Assembly: GCF_000517545.1 (NCBI RefSeq)
Contig: NZ_BAIV01000002.1
Coordinates: 124,001 to 188,000 of the forward strand
Length of the DNA stretch: 64,000 nt
Direction: 5' to 3'
Origin: Bacteroides reticulotermitis JCM 10512
Lineage (GTDB): Bacteria; Bacteroidota; Bacteroidia; Bacteroidales; Bacteroidaceae
The notes under the pieces are model-generated. The model saw only the letters and a program-made list of their open reading frames with translations, was not told the DNA's origin and did not search any database. Positions 19,442 to 27,937 of the stretch are shown here, piece after piece. Positions within the stretch are counted from its first letter, which is position 1, and the number at the start of each line of letters is the position of its first letter. Position numbers and translations under genes: made by a program.

Positions 19442-19625
19442 ATTACATTTTTATTAGACTGCCCTGCTCTTCCCCGAGGCAGACGTAGTTAAACTTAGAT
19501 TATCTATCGAAAAAAGTAACATTCCATTCATTACTTTTTCATATTATAGTTTAACAAGAAAAGCATAGATAATGTTCTATCGAGACTAGCACAATATTTA
19601 TTTGGTTTATTTAACTACCTAAAGT

Positions 19626-19668
19626 TTTGATTATTACGAAAGATTCGTAGATTTGCGAAACATTCGTA
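19626..19668 (+). promoter_or_regulatory. Promoter overlapped by two BlaI-type operators
   Basis: TTTG (19626-19629) and TAGATTTG (19648-19655) form a promoter with an 18-bp spacer. Two dyads flank and overlap the -7 box: TACGAA-AGA-TTCGTA (19635-19649, perfect) and TGCGAA-ACA-TTCGTA (19654-19668, one mismatch). Their centres are 19 bp apart. The next gene encodes a BlaI/MecI-family repressor, so autorepression through these sites is the simplest reading. Confidence 0.75.
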
Positions 19669-19683
19669 ATTAAACAATAAAGT

Positions 19684-20052
19684 ATGGAAAAGCTAACCTT
19701 ACAAGAAGAAGAAGTGATGATTTACATCTGGGAATTACAAGATTGTTTCGTTAAAGACATCTTGGGTAAATACCCTGAGCCGATCCCTCCTTATACGACC
19801 ATCGCATCGATAGTCAAGAATCTGGAGCGGAAAGGATATGTTATTGCGAAGCGGATGGGAAATACCTACCAATACACGCCCGCCATTCGCGAGAATGAGT
19901 ACAAGCGCCACTTTATGAGTGGAGTAGTACGCAACTATTTTGAGAACTCTTATAAAGAGATGGTATCTTTCTTCGCCAAAGATCAGAAGATATCGACAGA
20001 AGATCTCAAAGAGATTATTGAATTGATCGAAAAAGGAAAAGAGACTAATTAA
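19684..20052 (+). CDS. BlaI/MecI/CopY-family transcriptional repressor
   Basis: A 122-residue winged-helix repressor. The DNA-binding part (LTLQEEEVMIYIWELQDCFVKDIL... TTIASIVKNLERKGYVIAKRMGNTYQYTPAI) matches the family, and the C-terminal part (NSYKEMVSFFAKDQKISTEDLKEIIELIEKGK) is the dimerisation helix region. Such repressors are released from DNA when a membrane M56 peptidase of the BlaR1 type senses its signal. The partner gene follows after 11 bp. Two matching dyads sit on the promoter just upstream (19635-19668). There is no beta-lactamase gene nearby, so the controlled function is not antibiotic resistance on this evidence. Confidence 0.9.
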   Translation: MEKLTLQEEEVMIYIWELQDCFVKDILGKYPEPIPPYTTIASIVKNLERKGYVIAKRMGNTYQYTPAIRENEYKRHFMSGVVRNYFENSYKEMVSFFAKDQKISTEDLKEIIELIEKGKETN

Positions 20053-20063
20053 TACCTTTTACC

Positions 20064-21854
20064 ATGAGCACCGAAATCGCATACTTCCTGAAAATCAACG
20101 TAGCTATCGCATTATTTTATGCTTTCTACCGACTGTTTTTCCATAAAGATACCTTCTTCCTTTGGAGGCGGGTAACTTTATTATGCTTCTTCATCGTTTC
20201 ATTGCTCTATCCCTTGATGAATATGCAAGGATGGATCAGAAGTCAGGAACCGATGGTGGCTATGGTCGATTTATATACTACTGTATTGCCGGAATTGGTG
20301 ATCCAACCAACGCAAACCAGCGATATTCATTGGCAGACGATATTAATACAGGCAATCCAAGTTGCATACTGGTGTGGAGTGGCCTTACTCGCTCTCCGTT
20401 TTTTAATCCAATTGGGAAGCATCATTCGGCTACACTTTTCGTCCCCGAAAGGCTGCCTGCAAGGAACGCGCGTGCATTATCTCAACAAAGAGATCGGCCC
20501 GTTCTCGTTCTTCCACTGGATATTCATTCACCCGAGTTCGCATACCGAGTCCGAAATACGCGAAATCATTACGCATGAAACAACTCACGCCCAACAATAC
20601 CATTCAGCAGACGTAATCATCAGCGAGATCATGTGTATATGTTGTTGGTTCAATCCATTTATATGGCTCATGAAGCGTGAAGTCCGAAGTAACCTCGAAT
20701 ACATGGCCGACTATCATGTATTAAAGGCCGGACACGATAGCAAATCATACCAGTACAATTTATTGGGACTGGCTCATCACAAGGCTGCAGCAAATTTATC
20801 AAATAGTTTCAATGTTTTACCTCTCAAAAACCGTATCAAAATGATGAATAAACGAAGAACACAAAAAGTCGGAAAGACTAAATACCTGATGTTTATCCCA
20901 TTAGCCATTTTGCTAATGATAGTAAGCAATATCGAGGTCGTGGCTCGCTCCACCGGAGAATGGGCCAAAGAACTTATCGAGCAAACTGACGTACAAGTTC
21001 TCACTCCACCTGAGATCATAAACTCCTCCAATGAGTTAACACCCCCAGAAATCATTCTCCAAGACAAGAAGAGTACTCCAAAGATCGTTTTCGTTCCGCC
21101 CAAAATCGTATACGATGATCCGGTTTACGCAGCTGTTGAAGAAATGCCGACTTTCCCCGGAGGTATAGAAGCCATGATGGAATATCTGAAAGAAAACATT
21201 CGCTATCCGGCAGAAGCTCATAAGAAAGCTACCCAAGGACGTGTAATCGCACAATTTGTAGTAAAGAAAGATGGTAGTATCAGTGGTGCTAAAATTATCC
21301 GGGGAGTAGACCCGCTACTCGACAAAGAAGCCTTGCGCGTAATTAACTCCATGCCTAATTGGACACCGGGAAAACAAAATGGGAAAGCAGTCAATGTGCA
21401 ATTTACAATCCCTATTGGCTTTAGCTTAGACAAACAGGAATCGGCCGCACCAAAAGCAATAGAAGAACCGGATGTATCAGAGATTGTAGTAGTAGGCTAC
21501 GGAGCAGATAAAGCAACAACCGATAATAAGGTATATGAAAGAGTTGACCAAATGCCACAATTCCCCGGAGGAACAGAAGGATTGATGAAGTACTTGTCGC
21601 AGAACATTAAGTATCCCACTATAGCTCAAAAAAACAAAGAAGAAGGAAGAGTGATCGTAAAAATGGTAGTAGGCGCTGATGGAAATTTATCAAACATAGA
21701 AATCGTTCGAGGAGTGAGTCCTCTGCTGGATGCAGAAGCTGTTCGCGTGGTAAGTGGAATGCCCAAATGGGTACCGGGACAAATGCAGGGAAAGCCTGTG
21801 CCGGTGAAGTATACGATTCCGGTACACTTTCGCTTACAAAAACCAGCAAACTAA
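20064..21854 (+). CDS. M56 (BlaR1-like) membrane peptidase fused to two TonB C-terminal domains
   Basis: A 596-residue fusion. The N-terminal 300 residues carry four membrane segments and the zinc-peptidase motif HETTH (His171 to His175) in the BlaR1/M56 context (EIREIITHETTHAQQYHSADV, LEYMADYHVLKAG). The last membrane helix is at about 275-295. Two TonB C-terminal domains follow (about 355-455 and 490-596), each starting with PxFPGGxEGxMxYLxxNIxYP and ending in P(V/I)xF. Signal sensing in the envelope would trigger cleavage of the BlaI-like repressor; the TonB domains may dock with outer-membrane receptors, but no ExbB/ExbD genes are near. M56-TonB fusions are known in Bacteroidota. The operon ends at the terminator 21878-21912. 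Confidence 0.9.
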   Translation: MSTEIAYFLKINVAIALFYAFYRLFFHKDTFFLWRRVTLLCFFIVSLLYPLMNMQGWIRSQEPMVAMVDLYTTVLPELVIQPTQTSDIHWQTILIQAIQVAYWCGVALLALRFLIQLGSIIRLHFSSPKGCLQGTRVHYLNKEIGPFSFFHWIFIHPSSHTESEIREIITHETTHAQQYHSADVIISEIMCICCWFNPFIWLMKREVRSNLEYMADYHVLKAGHDSKSYQYNLLGLAHHKAAANLSNSFNVLPLKNRIKMMNKRRTQKVGKTKYLMFIPLAILLMIVSNIEVVARSTGEWAKELIEQTDVQVLTPPEIINSSNELTPPEIILQDKKSTPKIVFVPPKIVYDDPVYAAVEEMPTFPGGIEAMMEYLKENIRYPAEAHKKATQGRVIAQFVVKKDGSISGAKIIRGVDPLLDKEALRVINSMPNWTPGKQNGKAVNVQFTIPIGFSLDKQESAAPKAIEEPDVSEIVVVGYGADKATTDNKVYERVDQMPQFPGGTEGLMKYLSQNIKYPTIAQKNKEEGRVIVKMVVGADGNLSNIEIVRGVSPLLDAEAVRVVSGMPKWVPGQMQGKPVPVKYTIPVHFRLQKPAN

Positions 21855-21877
21855 CCTGTCACAACAAATAACTAACG

Positions 21878-21912
21878 AAAAGGAAGTAGCACATAACTAC
21901 TTCCTTTTTTTT
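21878..21912 (+). terminator. Strong terminator of the BlaI-M56 operon
   Basis: AAAAGGAAGTAG / CTACTTCCTTTT stem with a 7-base loop followed by TTTT, 24 bp after the peptidase stop. Confidence 0.9.
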
Positions 21913-21975
21913 GCTCATTCCGAATTGTTTTGCAAGATTATTGTTATATTTGTTGAACACTTAATTATCATCCGC

Positions 21976-23871
21976 ATGAAAAGATTTACACTGATTGCAT
22001 GTTTATTGCTAACCTATCTCTGTGCGGCACAAGCCAAAGACAGAGTATTCGAACGTCCCCCATTCATCGCATGGAGTTCGACAAGTATTGAGATAGATAA
22101 AATTGTAGCGAAAGACACAGCCACCGTGGTTCATATCAAGGCTTACTATCGTCCGAAGAACTGGATCAAAATTGCCACGGGAAGTTTTCTGAAGGACAAT
22201 AACGGGGCAATTTACCCAATCCGCAGAGGTGTAGGCATCACATTGGACAAAGAATTCTGGATGCCGGAATCGGGTGAAGCCGAGTTCGAACTGATCTTCC
22301 CTCCCATCCCATACAATATAAAGAGTCTGGACTTCTCGGAAGGAGACTTCGACGGTGCTTTTAAAATCTGGGGTATTCAATTGGACGAGAAGGCATTCCG
22401 CAAACAAGCGATTCCCCAGAACGTCACTATTCATAAGATCAACAAAAAAACCGAATTACCCCAACCGGAGTTTGCTTATGGCAAAGCCACGTTGAAAGGA
22501 AAAGTGCTTGGCTTTCAACCCGAAATGCCTTCAACCGCTAAACTAGGCTTGAATGATCCAATCCGCTGGAGCAGTTTCTCCGAAGATATCACCATCCGTG
22601 AAGACGGAACCTTCGAGTTTCAAGTAGATGTCATCACCGTCACGCCGGCAGTGATTTCTCTCCCCACCACTGAAATACCGTGCTTGTTAGCTCCCGGCAA
22701 AGAAACCACCGTAACGATCAATCTACCTGAAATATCCCGCCGTAGTTCTAAATTATTAAAAGATAGCAAGCCGCTTGGCAAGCAGGCATATTTCGAAGGT
22801 TATCTGGCCGCGTTGCAACAAGAACTTTCCGAGAATACAATCAACACCAATATAATCGAAAATCCACTGGAACTCATAAAGGATCTGATCGGAAAAGACA
22901 TCTCGGGATGCAAAACGTATTTTATCGATAAACGAAACGAGCTATTCGACCGGATAGAAAGCACATCCATGAGCCCGGCCGCCAAAGAAGTTCTGAAAGC
23001 CAATACCAATATCACAACAGCCATTGGCTTATTTATGGGAAGAAGTCTCGTCATGCGGGCCCATGTAGAAGAGCATAAAATGAATAGAGAACAAACCGAG
23101 GAGTATTATAAAAATACTCAAATAGAGCTACCGACCGACTATTATGATAGCCTCAAAGACTTCTCGCTCAACTCGACCCCGAATCTTTATGCTCCAGAAT
23201 ACGCATACGGAATCCTGTTATTCAGTAGTCAAAACGCAATCATACAGCCTTTACTGAATACAGACAAAGGAGTTTTGTTTGATATGGGAAAAGCATTCCA
23301 ATGCAATCGTTCCATAGATGATTTCTCCCCCTTAAGCACTCAGCAATTAAACGAACTAGCCGCTTTGTCTTCACCTGCTTACAAAGAACTTTTGGTCGGA
23401 ATAAACAAAACACTACTTCAAAAGATAGAGCTAAACAAACAGAAGGGTGGATTCACGATCAACCAAGTCGAAGATGTAAGCAACGAAGAGCTATTCACCT
23501 CCATCATCTCTAAATTTGAAGGACGCGTGCTTCTTGTCGATTTCTGGGCAACTTGGTGCGGACCTTGCCGGATAGCCAATAAAGTGATGGTTCCCATGAA
23601 AGAGGAGTTGAAAGATAAAGATGTGCTCTATGTATATATCACCGGAGAAACTTCGCCACAAGGGGTATGGGAAAATATGATTCCAGATATCCACGGCGAA
23701 CACTTCCGGGTGAGCGATGCACAATGGAGGTATTTGATGGATAAGTACGAAGTCAGAGGAGTACCGACCTATTATGTGATCGACCGAAAAGGAAATACCA
23801 CGTATAAACAAACCGGTTTTCCGGGCGTGGATGTTATGAAGGCGCAATTGGAGAAAGCATTGGAGCAATGA
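21976..23871 (+). CDS. TlpA-like thioredoxin-family protein with large N-terminal region
   Basis: A 631-residue exported protein. The signal peptide (MKRFTLIACLLLTYLCAAQA) is followed by a beta-rich N-terminal region of about 250 residues and a helical middle. The C-terminal thioredoxin domain (about residues 490-631) has the active site WCGPC (Cys528 and Cys531) and the cis-Pro motif VRGVPTYYV. It is probably a periplasmic thiol-disulfide protein of the TlpA/ResA kind. An upstream in-frame ATG at 21925 gives an unlikely N-terminus and is rejected. TATATTTG at 21945-21952 is a plausible -7 box, so the gene is separate from the BlaI-M56 operon. It shares a bidirectional terminator with mrp. 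Confidence 0.88.
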   Translation: MKRFTLIACLLLTYLCAAQAKDRVFERPPFIAWSSTSIEIDKIVAKDTATVVHIKAYYRPKNWIKIATGSFLKDNNGAIYPIRRGVGITLDKEFWMPESGEAEFELIFPPIPYNIKSLDFSEGDFDGAFKIWGIQLDEKAFRKQAIPQNVTIHKINKKTELPQPEFAYGKATLKGKVLGFQPEMPSTAKLGLNDPIRWSSFSEDITIREDGTFEFQVDVITVTPAVISLPTTEIPCLLAPGKETTVTINLPEISRRSSKLLKDSKPLGKQAYFEGYLAALQQELSENTINTNIIENPLELIKDLIGKDISGCKTYFIDKRNELFDRIESTSMSPAAKEVLKANTNITTAIGLFMGRSLVMRAHVEEHKMNREQTEEYYKNTQIELPTDYYDSLKDFSLNSTPNLYAPEYAYGILLFSSQNAIIQPLLNTDKGVLFDMGKAFQCNRSIDDFSPLSTQQLNELAALSSPAYKELLVGINKTLLQKIELNKQKGGFTINQVEDVSNEELFTSIISKFEGRVLLVDFWATWCGPCRIANKVMVPMKEELKDKDVLYVYITGETSPQGVWENMIPDIHGEHFRVSDAQWRYLMDKYEVRGVPTYYVIDRKGNTTYKQTGFPGVDVMKAQLEKALEQ

Positions 23872-23946
23872 TTCCTTATCAATGAAGATTTATGCTTAAT
23901 CGGAGATCTCTTTCTTGACTGAGACAAGCCAATCTTTATAATAAAT

Positions 23947-23992
23947 AAAAAAACGCTTCGGAAGTTTATAACAGACTTCCGAAGCGTTTTTT
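23947..23992. terminator. Bidirectional terminator between two convergent genes
   Basis: An 18-bp perfect stem (AAAAAACGCTTCGGAAGT with its complement) around a 9-base loop, with A and T tracts on the two sides, so it can serve the thioredoxin gene on the plus strand and mrp on the minus strand. Confidence 0.93.
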
Positions 23993-24021
23993 ATTGGTAT
24001 CTTATCTCTCCCGGAAAAGGA

Positions 24022-25122
24022 TTACGTATGTATCTCTACAATTTTGGTAGGCTCCATCTCATCATTCCGGCGATCTACCTGACTCACAACATTAGTAGCC
24101 AATGTGAGGAATGCGCGTCCTGTAACCGTATCTTCGTCCAATGCAGCAGGAGTTCCGTTGTCACCACTTTCACAAATACTTTGTACAATCGGAATCTGTC
24201 CAAGCAAAGGCACTTGCATATCTTCAGCCAGCTTCTTTGCTCCCTCTTTGCCAAATATATAATATTTATTCTCAGGCAGTTCGGCCGGAGTAAACCAAGC
24301 CATATTTTCTACCAGCCCTAGAATAGGCACATTTACTTTATCATTGGTAAACATATTAATCCCTTTGCGAGCATCTGCCAGCGCAACTGCCTGCGGCGTA
24401 CTTACAACCACAACTCCTGTCATGGCCAATGTCTGCACCACAGTTAAATGAATATCGCTGGTTCCCGGCGGTAGGTCAATCAAGAAGTAGTCAAGGTCTC
24501 CCCACTGAGCATCTCCGATCAGTTGTTTGAGTGCATTACTTGCCATACCTCCACGCCAAAGTGTAGCCTGATCCGGATCAACAAAGAAACCGATCGACAA
24601 CAATTTGACTCCGTATTTCTCTACCGGAACAATTAAATCACGTCCGTCGACACGCTCCGCATACGGATGCGCATCTTCGACCTGAAACATTTTCGGAACA
24701 GAAGGGCCAAAAATATCCGCATCCAATAAACCAACCTTATATCCTAACTTTGCCAGAGCAACAGCCAAGTTAGCAGCCACAGTCGATTTCCCTACCCCAC
24801 CTTTACCGGAGGAAACACCAATCACATTTTTAACCTGTGGCAACAGCTTACCAACTTCCGGGCGGGCAACTTGCTTGCTTTCCGTAGTAATGGTAACCTG
24901 TACGTCAGGTGACACATAGGTGTGAATAGCAGTCTCGGCAGCTTTCAACATCGACTTCATAAACGGATCAGTCGGTTTTTCAAAAACGAGTGAAAAACTA
25001 ACAGCCATTCCGTCAATACGAAGATTATCGGCAATCATCTCTGCCTCGATCAAATTCTTTCCCGTACCGGGATAACGCACTGTTGCCAGCGCATCGAGTA
25101 TCAATTTCGGATAAAGTGTCAT
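24022..25122 (-). CDS. mrp: Mrp/NBP35-family iron-sulfur cluster carrier ATPase
   Basis: A 366-residue cytoplasmic protein. The N-terminal domain (about residues 1-80) is of the DUF59/MIP18 kind. The ATPase part has a deviant Walker A GKGGVGKS (106-113), switch regions (LLDADIFGPSVPKMF, FLIDLPPGTSDIHLTVVQ) and QAVALADARKG. Mrp proteins load Fe-S clusters onto target proteins. The position where many homologues have a CxxC cluster-ligand pair reads NMAWFTPAELPENKYYIFG here and has no Cys. The gene follows trmB by 25 bp and is probably co-transcribed with it. Confidence 0.92.
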   Translation of the reverse strand: MTLYPKLILDALATVRYPGTGKNLIEAEMIADNLRIDGMAVSFSLVFEKPTDPFMKSMLKAAETAIHTYVSPDVQVTITTESKQVARPEVGKLLPQVKNVIGVSSGKGGVGKSTVAANLAVALAKLGYKVGLLDADIFGPSVPKMFQVEDAHPYAERVDGRDLIVPVEKYGVKLLSIGFFVDPDQATLWRGGMASNALKQLIGDAQWGDLDYFLIDLPPGTSDIHLTVVQTLAMTGVVVVSTPQAVALADARKGINMFTNDKVNVPILGLVENMAWFTPAELPENKYYIFGKEGAKKLAEDMQVPLLGQIPIVQSICESGDNGTPAALDEDTVTGRAFLTLATNVVSQVDRRNDEMEPTKIVEIHT

Positions 25123-25147
25123 ATCATTTATTGTTTTTGACGTTTAA

Positions 25148-25906
25148 CTATTTGCTTGTTTCCAATCCACTACGCTTGCTACGATTATAGCTGCGATATG
25201 GATCGAGTTCTATTTCGATATCCGGTTCCTTCAGTTCTCCTTCCTGAGGCAACCGGAATTTAATGTATTTTATATTTAAACCACGATCCAACCATTGTTG
25301 TTCATAATAAGTTTTGATTCCGAGTATATCATCCACTAAATCGGAGTGATATAAATCTTCCGTCATGAACTCAACCGGTATATTGTTCGCCTCAATCATA
25401 TACTTGGTATAGGTGAACATGAAGTTGCTATCAGTTTTCAGATGAACGATTCCATCGGGTTGCAGAAACTTGCGATACCGTTCCATGAAGTAAGTTGAAG
25501 TCAGTCGTTTCGTAGCTTTCTTCATCTGTGGGTCAGAGAAGGTAAGCCATATCTCACTCACCTCTCCTTCAGCAAAGAAGCGTTCGATGATTTCAATATT
25601 GGTCCGCAGGAAAGCTACATTCTTCATGCCTGCTTCCAGCGATTCGGTAGCCCCTGTCCACATCCGGGCACCTTTTATATCGATTGCAATAAAGTTCTTT
25701 TCGGGAAACATTTTACCGAGTCCGACGGTATATTCTCCCCGTCCGCACCCAAGTTCAAGTACAATGGGGTGATCGTTTTTAAAAAACTCCCGATGCCATT
25801 TACCCTTCATTTCAAACGGCACGTTATCTACTGCAGAGTAAGGATACTCGAATACATGCGGATAGCTCGCCATATCAGCAAACTTTTCTAATTTGTTTTT
25901 TCCCAT
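25148..25906 (-). CDS. trmB: tRNA (guanine-N7-)-methyltransferase
   Basis: A 252-residue SAM-dependent enzyme that makes m7G at position 46 of tRNA. The SAM-binding motif is [31 protein letters not shown], followed by [18 protein letters not shown], the TrmB signature around the catalytic Asp (usually SDPWPK; here PQMKKA). Length and order match TrmB. It is the first gene of a trmB-mrp unit with a promoter at 25926-25957. Confidence 0.93.
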   Translation of the reverse strand: MGKNKLEKFADMASYPHVFEYPYSAVDNVPFEMKGKWHREFFKNDHPIVLELGCGRGEYTVGLGKMFPEKNFIAIDIKGARMWTGATESLEAGMKNVAFLRTNIEIIERFFAEGEVSEIWLTFSDPQMKKATKRLTSTYFMERYRKFLQPDGIVHLKTDSNFMFTYTKYMIEANNIPVEFMTEDLYHSDLVDDILGIKTYYEQQWLDRGLNIKYIKFRLPQEGELKEPDIEIELDPYRSYNRSKRSGLETSK

Positions 25907-25925
25907 ATAATGACTTATTAGAGCG

Positions 25926-25957
25926 CAAAGTTACAGACTTTTGAGATAACCTACAAA
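25926..25957 (-). promoter_or_regulatory. Promoter of trmB-mrp
   Basis: On the minus strand TTTG (25954-25957) and TAACTTTG (25926-25933) with a 20-bp spacer; the start codon is about 20 bp downstream of the -7 box. Confidence 0.7.
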
Positions 25958-26020
25958 AATAAATGGAGTACAGATTACTCCATACTCCATCTATTATATA
26001 TTCTCTTCTTAATTATTCAA

Positions 26021-26612
26021 TCATTCCTCCGTAGGAGTTTGTTGAGCTTTCAGATCAGCATAAAAAGCTGCATGAGAAACCTGCATATAAGGTTGCAGGA
26101 ATAAAAAGCCAAGACCGAAGGTAGGATACACAAAAGAGCCCAACCAATAAAGCTAAGGTCAAGCAAGAACAACTTCATCTTGTGTCCGTCCATCATTGCC
26201 ATACTTTTCTCAATAGCGGCATTGTTACGCAACTCGGGTTCTTCTTTCAAAATATAGTCGGTCATTGCATACGAGTATTGTTTGATAACACCCGGAACAA
26301 ACAGCAACAAAGACCACAATGCAGTATAAACTGTTTGGAGTACTTTAGTTCCTAGGATACGACCATAGTCGTTAAAACCTTCAAACAGCACACCTAAATC
26401 AATTTCACCCCCTTTAAAGACATTCAACATCACAATCGCAAAGCCGTAAGCAATCGGCAGGGTAAGTAACATAATCAATACTCCGACTACGGGGATAGAA
26501 CTCAACCTGCGGAAATTGCCATAAAGATAACTGCCGCTACAGCAGCCATAACCCACTTGCCCTTCAGGGCCTCGCGTGCCTGAGCACGCAACTCTGAATT
26601 TTGTTTCAACAT
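26021..26612 (-). pseudogene. DUF975-family integral membrane protein, broken by two frameshifts
   Basis: The protein starts at 26612 (MLKQNSELRAQAREALKGKW), the typical DUF975 N-terminus. The frame breaks near 26504, where ...FMAISAG* should run into LSSIPVVGVLIML, and again near 26123, where ...LLCILPSVL should read ...LLCILTFGLGFLFLQPYMQVSHAAFYADL and stop at 26021. Restored length is about 197 residues with several membrane helices. The function of the family is unknown. It lies 26 bp after ilvE on the same strand. Two breaks in so short a gene fit either a decayed gene or a poor local consensus. Confidence 0.75.
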
Positions 26613-26638
26613 AAATATAAAATATAATAAATAAATAA

Positions 26639-27658
26639 TTACTCAACGATTGTCACCCAGCCATGCGTATCGGGAGCATCACCATACTGAATGTCACGCA
26701 ATTTATTGTACAACTTGGTACAAATCGGTCCGGGTTTACCATCCTTGGAGATTACATACGATTTATCTTTCTCCAAATCGTCGATACGCTGGATCGGGCT
26801 GATCACAGCAGCAGTTCCACAAGCTCCCGCTTCCTCAAAGGTAGCGAGTTCCTCTTCCGGAACCGGACGACGTTCAACCTTCATACCCATATCTTCGGCC
26901 AATTGCATCAGGCTCTTATTCGTGATTGAAGGCAGAATAGAAGATGACAATGGAGTGATATAGGTATTATCTTTAATACCAAAGAAGTTAGCAGCTCCAC
27001 ATTCGTCAATATACTTTTTCTCTTTGGCATCCAAATAGAATTCGCAGGAATAGCCCAGATCATGTGCCTTCTTATTAGCACGCAAGCTGGCGGCATAGTT
27101 ACCTCCGATTTTATAAGTACCCGTTCCATGAGGAGCCGCACGGTCAAATTCACGAATTATCACATAAGGATTAGTTGAGAAGCCACCTTTAAAATAAGGT
27201 CCTACCGGAGAAACGAATACAACAAACATGTACTCAGTAGCCGGATGAACTCCGACCTGTGCACTCGTACCAATCAACAACGGACGGATGTAAAGAGACG
27301 CTCCACTCTCATAGGGAGGAATAAAACGTTCATTCAATTTCACGACTTTTAGAATAGCTTCTTTAAAGCGATCAGTAGATAGTTCAGCCATTAAAATACC
27401 TTGACAAGTAGATTGTAAGCGTGCCGCATTTTCTTCCAGACGAAAAATTCGGACCTTACCGTCTTTCCCACGGAAAGCTTTCAATCCTTCAAAGGCTTCC
27501 TGACCGTAGTGCAAACAAGTAGCCGCCATATGTAAAGTGAGGTGTTCTTCACTGCTTACTTCCAGTTCTCCCCATTTACCATTGCGGAAATTGATTCTCA
27601 CATTGTAATCTGTCTTCATATATCCAAAAGACAGATTTGCCCAGTCTATTTCTTTCAT
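26639..27658 (-). CDS. ilvE: Branched-chain amino acid aminotransferase
   Basis: A 339-residue PLP enzyme of fold type IV, acting on leucine, isoleucine and valine in the last step of their synthesis. The PLP lysine is Lys183 in GTYKIGGNYAAS. Other family features are HYGQEAFEGLKAFR, ESGASLYIRPLLIG and DECGAANFFGI. The long subfamily (about 340-360 residues) matches. A -7 box TACTTTTG lies at 27695-27702 without a good -33 box, so the gene may be transcribed from there as well as by read-through from the xse genes. Confidence 0.96.
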   Translation of the reverse strand: MKEIDWANLSFGYMKTDYNVRINFRNGKWGELEVSSEEHLTLHMAATCLHYGQEAFEGLKAFRGKDGKVRIFRLEENAARLQSTCQGILMAELSTDRFKEAILKVVKLNERFIPPYESGASLYIRPLLIGTSAQVGVHPATEYMFVVFVSPVGPYFKGGFSTNPYVIIREFDRAAPHGTGTYKIGGNYAASLRANKKAHDLGYSCEFYLDAKEKKYIDECGAANFFGIKDNTYITPLSSSILPSITNKSLMQLAEDMGMKVERRPVPEEELATFEEAGACGTAAVISPIQRIDDLEKDKSYVISKDGKPGPICTKLYNKLRDIQYGDAPDTHGWVTIVE

Positions 27659-27709
27659 CTTTTGATAAATTATTTAATTTGACTCATGAATGTACAAAAG
27701 TAACCTTTA

Positions 27710-27916
27710 TTATTCATATTTTTGTTTTTCTTGCCATATTTTTTCGACCTCTAGATCGGTTTTCTTTAGTTTTTCAGTACAAAACGCTATTATCTCATTG
27801 GCCTCTTTTATCTTTTCACCCAATTTGTCAAGCTCCAGTTCGTTATTGTCAATTTGACGGACAATATTTTCAAGCCGATCCATCGCCTGAGCATAAGTTT
27901 CTTTTTTTGTTCCCAT
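27710..27916 (-). CDS. xseB: Exodeoxyribonuclease VII small subunit
   Basis: A 68-residue protein with the XseB pattern MDRLENIVRQIDNNELELDKLGEKIKEANEIIAFC; the helical pair binds the large subunit XseA, encoded 21 bp upstream. Exonuclease VII degrades single-stranded DNA. Confidence 0.93.
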   Translation of the reverse strand: MGTKKETYAQAMDRLENIVRQIDNNELELDKLGEKIKEANEIIAFCTEKLKKTDLEVEKIWQEKQKYE

Positions 27917-27937
27917 AATTTATTTATTCCAAAGTCA

